This document shows positions 43,061 through 50,944 of a stretch of DNA of 64,000 nt, piece by piece. This DNA is from Hymenobacter sp. HSC-4F20 (GTDB lineage Bacteria; Bacteroidota; Bacteroidia; Cytophagales; Hymenobacteraceae): NCBI RefSeq assembly GCF_019599275.1, contig NZ_JAHZTD010000002.1:868001-932000 (forward strand). Reading direction: 5' to 3'. Positions within the stretch are counted from its first letter, which is position 1. Each line of letters begins with the position of its first letter. Both the position numbers and the translations under genes were made by a program. The notes below the pieces were generated by a model that saw nothing but the letters and a program-made list of their open reading frames with translations, had not been told where the DNA came from and searched no databases.

Positions 43061-43516
43061 ATGGGCAAACCGCAAACCTCTTTTGGAAAGAAGGAAAACG
43101 AAAAAAAGCGCATTAAGAAGCGCAACGACAAGGCTGAGCGCAAGGAAGAGCGCCAGGCCAACTCCCGGAACGGCGGCAACCTGGACGAGATGCTCGCCTA
43201 CGTCGACGAGGATGGCAACATCACCTCTACCCCGCCCGATCCGAACAAGAAAAAGGAAGTAAACCTGGAGGACATCGTGCTGGGTGCCCGCAAGCAGGAA
43301 GCCGAGGATCCCGCCGACGCCATTCACCAGGGCACGGTCTCCTTCTTCAATGGCTCCAAGGGCTACGGCTTTATTAAAGACCAGAAAACCCAGGAAAGCA
43401 TTTTCGTGCACGCCAACGGGCTCATCAACCAAATCAAGGAAAACGATAAGGTGACCTTTGAGGTGGAAATGGGCCAGAAAGGACCGAACGCCGTGCGCGT
43501 CCGCCTGGCCGTATAA
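43061..43516 (+). CDS. Cold-shock domain protein with a long basic N-terminal extension
   Basis: A 151-aa nucleic-acid-binding protein. Residues 1-40 are extremely Lys/Arg/Glu-rich (KKENEKKRIKKRNDKAERK) and coil-forming, followed by an acidic linker. From about residue 88 comes a cold-shock domain with RNP1 KGYGFIKDQ and RNP2-like SIFVHANGL, ending VTFEVEMGQKGPNAVRVRL. Such CSD proteins with a basic head occur in Bacteroidetes and bind RNA or single-stranded DNA. A leader of more than 180 nt precedes it. Confidence 0.88.
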   Translation: MGKPQTSFGKKENEKKRIKKRNDKAERKEERQANSRNGGNLDEMLAYVDEDGNITSTPPDPNKKKEVNLEDIVLGARKQEAEDPADAIHQGTVSFFNGSKGYGFIKDQKTQESIFVHANGLINQIKENDKVTFEVEMGQKGPNAVRVRLAV

Positions 43517-43572
43517 CCGCCCCGGCATGCTGATACGACTACGTGCCTAGGCAGCTTGCCTACTTCCTATCC

Positions 43573-43615
43573 AACGCCCCAGACCCCGCCCGTTGCGCGG
43601 CCGTCCGGGGCGTTT
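43573..43615. terminator. Terminator between convergent genes
   Basis: AACGCCCC ... GGGGCGTTT stem between the cold-shock stop and the stop of the DACNV gene. Confidence 0.55.
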
Positions 43616-43637
43616 GTGGTACCAGGGGTAGCCGGCT

Positions 43638-44765
43638 TCAAAGCAGCAGCACATCAATCCGGTGGGCGTGCACCATCTGCAGGGTTTCCGACCAGGCGAA
43701 CAACGTAAAAAAGCCATCTTGGGAGGCCACCAAAGCTACGGCATCGTGCTGGTCGTGCACGAACTGAGCAGCGGCCAGGTGGCGGGTGCCGCCGTTCTGG
43801 GCCGGGTGCAGGTAGCGGGCCACGCTATCCACCACGGGCTCAGTGAGCACCATCTGGTCTACGGGCGCGCCGGACTCGGCCCGGGCCACTTTGGCTCCGA
43901 ACGCCAGCAGGTGGTAGTCGCGGGTGATGACGGTGGCCCCGTCTACGGCCGTGAAGCCCCCTACAATTCCGATGCTGCGCTGAATTTCCTCCAGCCACTT
44001 GCGTTTGGAGTGCTCCTGCTGGCCCTGGGCAATGCCCGTGTAGGGCGGCTGGACGGGGTAGGTCATGGGCTGCACAATGGACTCCTGCCAGCGCGTAGAG
44101 CCGGGTGGCACCACCAGCACCAGTCCGCCCCGGCCGTGGGCCCGCATGGCGGCGGCCAGCTCCACCAGCACGTTGTCGATTTCGCCGGTACCGGCGGGCA
44201 GGCCGGGGGTAGGCAGAAACAGGTGCAGGGCCGGGCACCCCTCCACGGCCGCGTTTTCCGCGTCCACGAGCTGCAGCTGGTCGCCGCGCAGGATGGCCAC
44301 GTTCACGAACTTCCCGAACCCATCGGCACGGCGGTGCTTTATTACCAGCAGCCCCGGCTCCACTACCTCCAGCACAAAGCAGAGGGGCGGAATCTCAGTG
44401 GCCGTGCCCCACACATACAGGCCTTCGTCATCAAACCACACGCCCAGGTGAATTCCGGGCTGCTCCACGGCGGGGGCCAGCTTCAGCAGGTTGTAGGGCG
44501 TGAGGCGGCGCGGCCCGAACACTACCGGCTGGCCGGCCTGCTCGGGCTGCAGCAGCGCCAGCGAAATGCGGGGCGGGTGGCCTTCTTCCCGGCGCAGGCT
44601 GGCCCAGAATGCGGCGTCAATGATGGCCTCCACCCACGGGGCGGGCGGCGGGGCCGCGGCGCGGGCTACGTCGGCGGCCAGGGCGGCGGCGCGGTGCCGG
44701 GCAAAGTGCGCTTCAACCATGGGGGCCACCATGCGAGCGGCCAGGTACGTAGGTTCAGAAAGCAT
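43638..44765 (-). CDS. DisA-related DACNV domain protein (putative nucleotide sensor)
   Basis: A 375-aa cytosolic protein. The C-terminal half carries marks of a diadenylate-cyclase-like (DAC) fold: the DGA motif at D275 (GGFTAVDGATVITRDYHLL) and the TRH motif at 326-329 (NGGTRHLAAAQFVHDQHDAV). In c-di-AMP synthases the second motif reads RHR; here it is RHL, and the gap between the two motifs is about 20 residues longer. That pattern fits the DACNV-type domain described for nucleotide-signalling systems rather than a proven cyclase. The N-terminal half (VVFGPRRLTPYNLLKLAPAV; HLGVWFDDEGLYVWGTATE) is the co-occurring sensor part. The ATG at 44765 is used. Confidence 0.72.
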   Translation of the reverse strand: MLSEPTYLAARMVAPMVEAHFARHRAAALAADVARAAAPPPAPWVEAIIDAAFWASLRREEGHPPRISLALLQPEQAGQPVVFGPRRLTPYNLLKLAPAVEQPGIHLGVWFDDEGLYVWGTATEIPPLCFVLEVVEPGLLVIKHRRADGFGKFVNVAILRGDQLQLVDAENAAVEGCPALHLFLPTPGLPAGTGEIDNVLVELAAAMRAHGRGGLVLVVPPGSTRWQESIVQPMTYPVQPPYTGIAQGQQEHSKRKWLEEIQRSIGIVGGFTAVDGATVITRDYHLLAFGAKVARAESGAPVDQMVLTEPVVDSVARYLHPAQNGGTRHLAAAQFVHDQHDAVALVASQDGFFTLFAWSETLQMVHAHRIDVLLL

Positions 44766-45166
44766 GAGCAGTTGGTAGTACAAGACGGAAACTCGGGGCA
44801 ACGTAGGCCCGGCGCCCACCGGCATACCTACCAGTGATAAGCTGGGCTGACATAACCACCGGAGGGGCCAGGGGGTTTGGGGCCGCGGCAGAGAGTACCA
44901 CGGTGCGGTGCCAAAGCTACCTGCCGCTCCCGCAAAGTAGTCGGCTTTCGACTACAGGGCGCGGCCTGCACGGCAGTTTCAAGGAGCCAGCCCGGCCGCA
45001 GCCTCGCTTTCCTGTACTGGCTCCGTATTTCCTACCAGATTGATTCCGTATAAATGCGGAATCAGGCGTGGAAAGCAAGCAGTGCGTTGGCCCTGAGCGG
45101 GTGAGGCTGCGTAAAGGAGGGCGGGCGCAGCGGGCGCCGCAACTTCTCTCCTATCTGACTTTCGTG
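44766..45166. other. Divergent intergenic region
   Basis: About 400 bp between the DACNV gene (minus) and the MRJP-like gene (plus). No gene or strong hairpin was seen; it should hold both promoters. Confidence 0.4.
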
Positions 45167-46264
45167 ATGAAACAGCTACTTATGATGGGCCTGGCGGCGC
45201 TGCTGCTAAGCGGGTGCAACAACGACGACGATGACAATGCGGCCCCCTCCCTGACTGCCCTCAACCTGGCCCTGACCCCGGTGGCTACCTCTACCGTGCA
45301 GTGGACGGGGGTGGCCGTAACTCAGCAGAGCCGCGTGTTTGCCAACTTTCCGCGCATGGAAACCGATACCATTCCGTACTCGGTGGCGGAAGTAAGCGGT
45401 GCCCAGGCCACCCCCTTCCCCGATGCCGAGTGGAATACCTGGAACCGCACGCTGCCACCCCAGAACCGCTTTGTGTGCGTGCAAAGCGTGTACGTAGATG
45501 CCAACAACTTCCTGTGGGTGCTGGATGCGGCCTCGCCCCAGATGCGGGGGGTAGTGCCCGGCGGAGCCAAGCTGCTCAAGTTCGACCCCACCACGCGCCA
45601 GCTGGTCCAGCGCATCGACTTCAGTGAGCCGGTTATCTTCCCCACCAGCTACCTCAACGATGTGCGGGTAGACACCCAGAACAACTTCGCCTACATCACC
45701 GATTCAGGGGCCGGGGCCCTTATTGTGGTGAACCTGGCTACTAAAAGCAGCCGCCGCCTGCTGGGCAACCACCCCTCTACCAAGTCGGAAAACCTGATTC
45801 TGACCGTGGAAGGGCGTGTGTGGCGCAACCGCAGCGGAGAGCTGCCCTCCATCGACTCCGATGGCCTAGCCCTCTCGCCCGCCCGCGACTACCTCTACTA
45901 CCACGCCCTCACGGGCCGGGCTCTGTACCGCATTGCTACCCAGTACCTGCGCGACGAAGCCCTATCCCCTACGCAGCTGCCGCAGCGGGTAGAGTACCTG
46001 GGCAACACCAATCCGCCCGACGGCATGATCTTCGACCCGGCCGGCAACCTCTACCTCACCGATGTGGAAAATAATGCCGTAACGCGCGTAACGCCCAGCG
46101 GCCAGCTGCAACTGGTGGTGCAGGATACCCAGCTCAAGTGGCCCGACAGCTTTTCTACTGGCCCCGACAACTCCCTTTACGTGACGACCTCCCAGCTCCA
46201 CATTCCGCGGGCCCAGCGCACCGAGCCATTCCGCATCTTTAAGATGACGCTGCCCCAGCAGTAG
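45167..46264 (+). CDS. Major royal jelly protein/yellow-like lipoprotein
   Basis: A 365-aa lipoprotein (signal with lipobox LLLSGCNNDDDD). It has the beta-propeller signatures of the MRJP/yellow family: RVFANFPRMETDTIPYSVAE, VQSVYVDANNFLWVLD, YLNDVRVDTQNNFAYITDSG, SDGLALSPARDYLYYHAL, and PPDGMIFDPAGNLYLTDVE. Bacterial homologues are envelope proteins of unclear role. The ATG at 45167 begins the lipoprotein signal; longer in-frame starts have no signal features. A hairpin follows the stop. Confidence 0.85.
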   Translation: MKQLLMMGLAALLLSGCNNDDDDNAAPSLTALNLALTPVATSTVQWTGVAVTQQSRVFANFPRMETDTIPYSVAEVSGAQATPFPDAEWNTWNRTLPPQNRFVCVQSVYVDANNFLWVLDAASPQMRGVVPGGAKLLKFDPTTRQLVQRIDFSEPVIFPTSYLNDVRVDTQNNFAYITDSGAGALIVVNLATKSSRRLLGNHPSTKSENLILTVEGRVWRNRSGELPSIDSDGLALSPARDYLYYHALTGRALYRIATQYLRDEALSPTQLPQRVEYLGNTNPPDGMIFDPAGNLYLTDVENNAVTRVTPSGQLQLVVQDTQLKWPDSFSTGPDNSLYVTTSQLHIPRAQRTEPFRIFKMTLPQQ

Positions 46265-46291
46265 GCCAGGAGCAGCTCCCAGTTAGTTCAG

Positions 46292-46321
46292 CGGCCGAAG
46301 CTCCTGCGGGGGCTTCGGCCG
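46292..46321 (+). terminator. Terminator of the MRJP-like gene
   Basis: CGGCCGAAGC/GCTTCGGCCG stem 28 nt after the stop. Little T-run follows, so it may act with other factors. Confidence 0.5.
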
Positions 46322-46362
46322 TTGCCGTAGCATGCGCCCAGGCACCCAGTGCAGCGTGCGGC

Positions 46363-46782
46363 CTACCCGGGGCGGCGGTACCGTTTCTGCCAGAGCCGCC
46401 CGGCCAGCACCAGCACCACCACGGCAAACACCACTACCCCGCCCAGGGCCCATTGCAGGCCCGGGCTCAGGGGCGCGGGCGTCGGAATGGGGGCGGCACT
46501 TTGCCGTAAGCCCGCGGCCAGCCGCAGCGTCCGAAACGACAGGTACTGCATGCGGGCCAGCACGAGCAGGCAGAATCCGAACGTAGCAATGACCAGGGCT
46601 TTCCGGCGCAGGTAATAGGCCGCCAGCCCCATAAACAGCGCGTACAAAACGGCTCCGGCCACTATGCCACCCACGCCGCCCACGAGCAGGACCGTGTACT
46701 TTTCCTCTCGTTCCCCGGCCTGAGCCACCAGGGGCCCGAGTAGCGCCCCCCCACGCAGAAGGCTACGCACCAATTTCTTCAT
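46363..46782 (-). CDS. Membrane protein of unknown function
   Basis: A 139-aa integral membrane protein with three to four hydrophobic segments (TVLLVGGVGGIVAGAVLYAL; LAAYYLRRKALVIATFGFCL; ALGGVVVFAVVVLVLAG) and a basic tail (WQKRYRRPG). A signal-like first segment ends at LVAQAGERE. No family is recognised. It lies 59 nt downstream of the S41 peptidase stop on the same strand, so it may be in its transcript. Confidence 0.55.
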   Translation of the reverse strand: MKKLVRSLLRGGALLGPLVAQAGEREEKYTVLLVGGVGGIVAGAVLYALFMGLAAYYLRRKALVIATFGFCLLVLARMQYLSFRTLRLAAGLRQSAAPIPTPAPLSPGLQWALGGVVVFAVVVLVLAGRLWQKRYRRPG

Positions 46783-46841
46783 CGGCTCAAGATAAAACGG
46801 CCCCGGGCGCCATCCAAGCGGCGTCGCGGCCCCAGGAACCG

Positions 46842-48095
46842 CTATTTCGCGTTGCGTAGCTGTTTCACGGCTGCTTCCAGGAGCGTGTCCACGGTGCCTG
46901 GTGCCTCATCGGTTATGCGCTGGGCCGGCACAAAGTTTTCGCGGGGCATTTTGTTGACGTGGTACAGGCGCTCAGTGGGAATGTTAAAACCAACACCCGT
47001 ATTGGGCAGCCAGAAGGAGGTGATGCCGCCGTTCAGGCGGGCCATTTCGGTACCCATGATGGTAGCCCGGCCCAGAGCATCAAAGCCAATCGTAAGGCCC
47101 TCGCCCATGCTGCTGGTCCAGCGGCCTACCAGCACCACCACCGGCCCGGAGTAGGGCCGCCCCCGCGGCGAGACCAGCTCCAGAGTGCTGCGCTTGATGC
47201 CAAACGCCCGCTCCTCGGCCGCAAACTCGTGGCGCTGGTAGGGTTGCTCCCGCGTGATGAAACGTCCCATAATAGCCCGGGCCACGGTGGTGTTGCCCCC
47301 GCTGGGTGTCTCGCGCAAGTCCAGCACGAGGCCGGCGGTAGCACGCAGCGCGTTCAGGGTGCTGTCGAAGGCCGCTATCAGGGCGTTGTTGCCCAGGCTA
47401 TTGTTGATTTTGATGTAGCCGATGCTTCCCAGTTGCCGACTTTCCAGCAGAGCGGGGTACTGCATGTTCTCTAGCTGCGCCACGGGCCGATCCGGATACA
47501 GCTCCAGCGTGCGGCCCTGAGCGCGCACGGTCAGCTTACGCGGGGTGTTATGCGTGCCGGCCAACGCCTGGTTGAGGGCCACCTCGCGGGCTGCTTCGTC
47601 CACGGTTTTCAGAGCTTGCCCTAGCAGCGGAGGGAGGGCCTGGGCGAGGGGCACGTCGTTGACCGCCACGATTTCCATGCCCGGCCGCACGCCTACCCGC
47701 TCGGCCCCGAAGCCCGCGCGCACGGCCACTACCACGGCCCTACCCTGCCGGAACTGCGCCCACACGTCCGTTCCCGTGGGTAGCAGGCGGCGCGAGTCGG
47801 GCAGGTTAGTGGAAAGCGAGGCGTGGGTATCGTAGAGCTCGTTCAGGGCATTTTCCAGCAGCCGGATAAACGCCGCTTTGGTAGTAATGCCCGGCAGCTG
47901 CGCGGCGTAGAGCGTACGCACCTTGCCCCAATCCGTCTGCTTCTTGTCGAAGTAAGCGTAGTTCTCGTTGAGGGTGGTCCAGAAATACTCGAAGTCCTGC
48001 TGGTACTGCTCCGGCGTGAGCTTGGTCTGGGCATGAAGGGGAGCGGGGAGGAATACCAGCAGGCAAACCAAGCCACGGAGGAAGGATAGTAGCAC
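46842..48095 (-). CDS. S41 family peptidase (C-terminal processing protease-like)
   Basis: A 417-aa exported protease (signal peptide LVCLLVFLPAPLHAQ). The N-terminal helical part (YQQDFEYFWTTLNENYAYFD) and the PDZ-like segment AERVGVRPGMEIVAVNDVPL precede the catalytic domain with GSIGYIKINNSLGNN, GLVLDLRETPSGG and the Ser site VVLVGRWTSSMGEGLTIGF. TIMGTEMARLNGGITSFWLP follows. The Ser/Lys dyad layout fits tricorn-core or interphotoreceptor-type S41 proteins. The GTG at 48095 gives the signal peptide. Two inverted repeats lie just upstream at 48212-48306. Confidence 0.85.
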   Translation of the reverse strand: MLLSFLRGLVCLLVFLPAPLHAQTKLTPEQYQQDFEYFWTTLNENYAYFDKKQTDWGKVRTLYAAQLPGITTKAAFIRLLENALNELYDTHASLSTNLPDSRRLLPTGTDVWAQFRQGRAVVVAVRAGFGAERVGVRPGMEIVAVNDVPLAQALPPLLGQALKTVDEAAREVALNQALAGTHNTPRKLTVRAQGRTLELYPDRPVAQLENMQYPALLESRQLGSIGYIKINNSLGNNALIAAFDSTLNALRATAGLVLDLRETPSGGNTTVARAIMGRFITREQPYQRHEFAAEERAFGIKRSTLELVSPRGRPYSGPVVVLVGRWTSSMGEGLTIGFDALGRATIMGTEMARLNGGITSFWLPNTGVGFNIPTERLYHVNKMPRENFVPAQRITDEAPGTVDTLLEAAVKQLRNAK

Positions 48096-48211
48096 GGGGT
48101 AGAATTGCTTATCAACAGACTGGCTATAACCTAGCTACAGAAAGCAGCTGGCATTACATCGTTACCCCGGCCTGGGCAGGAAAAGCTGGTAGCACCTGCT
48201 CAAATCCTGGC

Positions 48212-48306
48212 GTTTGTGCGGAATATTCTACGATATACTAAATTCCGCACAAACCTTTTCCGGCCTTTGTGCTGAAAAATACGAATATCAGGAAATACCG
48301 CACAAC
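48212..48306. promoter_or_regulatory. Tandem inverted-repeat operator-like sites
   Basis: A perfect 13-bp inverted repeat (48212-48224, 48242-48254; TTTGTGCGG / CCGCACAAA) is followed at once by a degenerate second one (TTTGTGCTG near 48266, CCGCACAA near 48298-48305). They lie between the S41 gene and the Xre-type HTH gene, so they may be binding sites for the HTH protein. Confidence 0.5.
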
Positions 48307-48371
48307 CTCTCGTTTTGAAATGCAGTAAGGGATATGAACCCGCCAATATACTTGTCTTCTGCCTCCTGCCC

Positions 48372-48920
48372 ATGGCCCGCCGTGCTGCTGCTTCCACAAA
48401 TGTTCTGGCCCGCATCCGGGCCTGGTTTGGACTGAGCCAGGACGAGCTGGGCCTGTACCTGGGCGTAAGCCCGGCCCTGATCCGGGGTATTGAGTCTAGC
48501 CGCCGCACGCTTAGCCAGCAGGTTACGGCCGGCACGCTGGCCCTGGCCCGCTACCTGCCTACCCCCGTTACCCTGGTGGAGGCCCCCCTGCCCACCGCCC
48601 TGCCGGCCGGCACCCCACCCCCCGATGCAGCGGCCCTTGATGGTCGGCGGCGCGTGTGCTTGCAGCGGGCCGCCCGGCTGCGCGAGGAGGCCGAGCAACT
48701 TACCCGCCAGGCCCACTACGCCCACCGCTGGGCCCAGGCCCTGCCCGGCTTGCTCCCCCCCGCCGACACCCCGCCTACCGACCGCACCACCTGGCTTACC
48801 GACTGGCTGCAGCGCCGGGCCCGGCCCCTGTCGGCGGAGGAGGCCACGCGCTGGCACCTGCTGCACGCCCAGGCCCGCGCCCTCGAAGCCGAAGCTACTA
48901 CGCTGGCTTCCCTGCTCTGA
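48372..48920 (+). CDS. Xre-type helix-turn-helix protein
   Basis: A 182-aa protein. Residues 15-48 form a Cro/Xre HTH (AWFGLSQDELGLYLGVSPAL, then IRGIESSRRTLS). The rest is helical, Ala/Arg-rich, with two long amphipathic helices (RLREEAEQLTRQAHYAHRWA; RWHLLHAQARALEAEATTL). The size and layout suggest a single HTH with a C-terminal oligomerisation or sensor domain. The ATG at 48372 is used since upstream starts add an unrelated Cys-rich stretch. It probably binds the repeats at 48212-48306. Confidence 0.72.
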   Translation: MARRAAASTNVLARIRAWFGLSQDELGLYLGVSPALIRGIESSRRTLSQQVTAGTLALARYLPTPVTLVEAPLPTALPAGTPPPDAAALDGRRRVCLQRAARLREEAEQLTRQAHYAHRWAQALPGLLPPADTPPTDRTTWLTDWLQRRARPLSAEEATRWHLLHAQARALEAEATTLASLL

Positions 48921-49090
48921 GCCGGTAGGGTAGCGCAGCCACGTTTCTTCCGGCCCTGCGTTTACTCCTCATCCTCCTGCATCACTTTTTTCGCCCAGTC
49001 GAAAACTGGTGCCTGGGGCATATACCCTCTGCCTGAATTCTAGTACCTTAGCCCTGTTAGTTATTTTTTACCCTCTTATTCAGTTATCCT

Positions 49091-49510
49091 ATGTCAGTAG
49101 CGTATTCCACCCTGACCGACCGCGCCCAGTGCGACGCGGCCACCGCCCAAATCGATTTTGAGCTGCGCACCTTTGCCGTGCGCGACGCCAACCTCGACCT
49201 CTCTGACGAGCGCGCCACGCGCACTCAAACCAGCACGGCCGCCCAACTAGCCAAAGTAACGGCCCAGATTGCCTCGGCCGACGCCATCCTGGCGGCCCCC
49301 GGCATCGACGAGGACACCCGCGCCGATGCCGCCGACAACCGGGCCGCCCTGCTGGTGCAGCAAACGCGCCTGCAAAAACGGGCCCGGCAAACCGGCGGCC
49401 TCACGGAGTTTCTGGCCGATGTGGACGCCGCCCAAACCGCTCAGCAGATTACCCTGCTTACGGCTATTAAAGACGGTATTGCCCGGCACCGCGCTACCCT
49501 GCCGGCCTAG
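49091..49510 (+). CDS. Alpha-helical protein of unknown function
   Basis: A 139-aa, Ala/Thr/Asp-rich protein with near-continuous helical heptads (ATAQIDFELRTFAVRDANLD; AAQLAKVTAQIASADAILA; AALLVQQTRLQKRARQTGG). Likely a small coiled-coil protein. There is no signal peptide. I do not recognise the family. A very long hairpin terminator follows at 49527-49593, which supports a real transcript. Confidence 0.5.
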   Translation: MSVAYSTLTDRAQCDAATAQIDFELRTFAVRDANLDLSDERATRTQTSTAAQLAKVTAQIASADAILAAPGIDEDTRADAADNRAALLVQQTRLQKRARQTGGLTEFLADVDAAQTAQQITLLTAIKDGIARHRATLPA

Positions 49511-49526
49511 CCGGGCCTAAGCCGGG

Positions 49527-49593
49527 CCAGCCCGCGCACAAAAAAGGCGCCCGCCGCTTCTAGCAGTGGGCGCCTTTTTTGTGCGCGGGCTGG
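49527..49593. terminator. Long bidirectional terminator hairpin
   Basis: 26-bp perfect arms (49527-49552, 49568-49593) containing an A6 and matching T6 tract, loop of 15 nt, directly after the coiled-coil gene. Confidence 0.8.
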
Positions 49594-49803
49594 ACAAACC
49601 GGTGGCAGTAGCAAGAGCAGTCTGACCGTAATACCACTCATGGCAGGTGTTTTCCAGCCACCCGGCCTTACTTCGGCAAGAGTGCGGACACCTTCGCCTA
49701 GCAGGCAGCCTGGCCGCTACCACCGCTTTGCAGCGTAACGGCATAGTCTTACATTTCGTGACGTATCCCTACTACGGCTTACCTTCCTCATCCTTCCCAT
49801 ACC

Positions 49804-50577
49804 ATGACCGAGCAAGAGCACGATTCAGAACAGGAAATGTCGCCTTCCGGGGCGCCGGTGTACCGCTACGAGGGCGTAGAGCCCGCCGAGTTCAGCCTGG
49901 CCTCCGGCGACGACGAGGCTATTGAGGCCATATCCAACCACATTGAGCGCCACATTGGCCCGGTGAGCGGCGTCTTCCACGAAATCCTCTCGGATAAGGT
50001 GCACATTGATGTGCATTTCGTGGAGCCCAGCGCCGATTTTCCCTTCAAGGTGCTGGTCACCTCCGGCATGAGCGACCTACCCATGACGGTGCCCGAAGGC
50101 GCCGAGGACTGGCGCTACGCCGAGCTGTGCATCTTGCTGCCCAGCACCTGGGAGTTCCCGCCGCTGGGCCCCGACGCCAACCACGAGGACGAGGACATTG
50201 AAGATAAGTACTGGCCCATCCGGTGGCTGAAATACCTGGCCCGCTTCCCCCACGAGTACCGCACCTGGCTGGGCTCCGGCCACACCATCCCGAACGGAGA
50301 AGCCGCCGAGCCCTTTGCCTCCAACACCAAGCTGGGCTGCATGCTGCTGCTGCCTTCTTTCAGCTTGCCCGAAGAATTTACGACGCTGAAAATCAGCGAG
50401 GAGAAAACGATTTACTTCTACTCCCTCTACGCCATTTACAAGGAAGAAATGGACCTGAAGATGCGCAAAGGCGTGGAGGCCCTCATCGACAAGTTCGAAG
50501 AGCACGGCATCACCGACGTAGTAGACCTGGACCGCCCCAACGTAGCCGCCAAAAAAGGCTTCCTGGGCTTGTGGTAG
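49804..50577 (+). CDS. Suppressor-of-fused (SUFU) domain protein
   Basis: A 257-aa cytosolic protein. After an acidic N-terminus comes ISNHIERHIGPVSGVFHEIL, VHIDVHFVEPSADFPFKVLV, TSGMSDLPMTVPEGAEDWRY and LCILLPSTWEF, the pattern of the bacterial SUFU family. HEYRTWLGSGHTIPNGE and LLLPSFSLPEEF follow. Such proteins occur as stand-alone genes or as immunity proteins of polymorphic toxins in bacteria. No toxin gene is next to this one. A 19-bp-arm terminator lies at 50600-50642. Confidence 0.8.
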   Translation: MTEQEHDSEQEMSPSGAPVYRYEGVEPAEFSLASGDDEAIEAISNHIERHIGPVSGVFHEILSDKVHIDVHFVEPSADFPFKVLVTSGMSDLPMTVPEGAEDWRYAELCILLPSTWEFPPLGPDANHEDEDIEDKYWPIRWLKYLARFPHEYRTWLGSGHTIPNGEAAEPFASNTKLGCMLLLPSFSLPEEFTTLKISEEKTIYFYSLYAIYKEEMDLKMRKGVEALIDKFEEHGITDVVDLDRPNVAAKKGFLGLW

Positions 50578-50599
50578 CCCAAACAGCAAGGTGCTACCC

Positions 50600-50642
50600 C
50601 GCAAAAGCGGCTGAAGCTCTGGTAGCTTCAGCCGCTTTTGCG
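50600..50642 (+). terminator. Terminator of the SUFU gene
   Basis: Perfect 19-bp arms (50600-50618, 50624-50642) with internal A4/T4 tracts. Confidence 0.8.
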
Positions 50643-50752
50643 TTGCTGAATTCCGCATCAAGGAGTAAGCCGAACGCCTACAGGCAGCCATACGCTCCTG
50701 CCCTACCTTACGTGTGTTATGCTGATATAAATCTGATATAAATAGAAGGGCT

Positions 50753-50845
50753 GTCATGTCGAGCGCAGTCGAGACATCTTGCGTGCTGACGTTGCCAAAG
50801 TACTTCAACGATTCGGGCAAAATGCCTCGGCAAGCTCGGCATGAC
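50753..50845. repeat. Interspersed inverted-repeat element
   Basis: A diverged inverted repeat (50753-50777 and 50822-50845) with ends reading GTCATGTCGAGC and GCTCGGCATGAC. It is related in sequence to the inner repeat at 58524-58615, so at least two members of one family are in the window. Confidence 0.65.
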
Positions 50846-50944
50846 GGTTTGTACAGCACCTATTTTCCTACCCCTGCTACTTAAGCAAGGCCACTTCCGG
50901 GCAAACCCGTATTTTGCACTCTCTTGTGTTTGCTATCCTATTGC

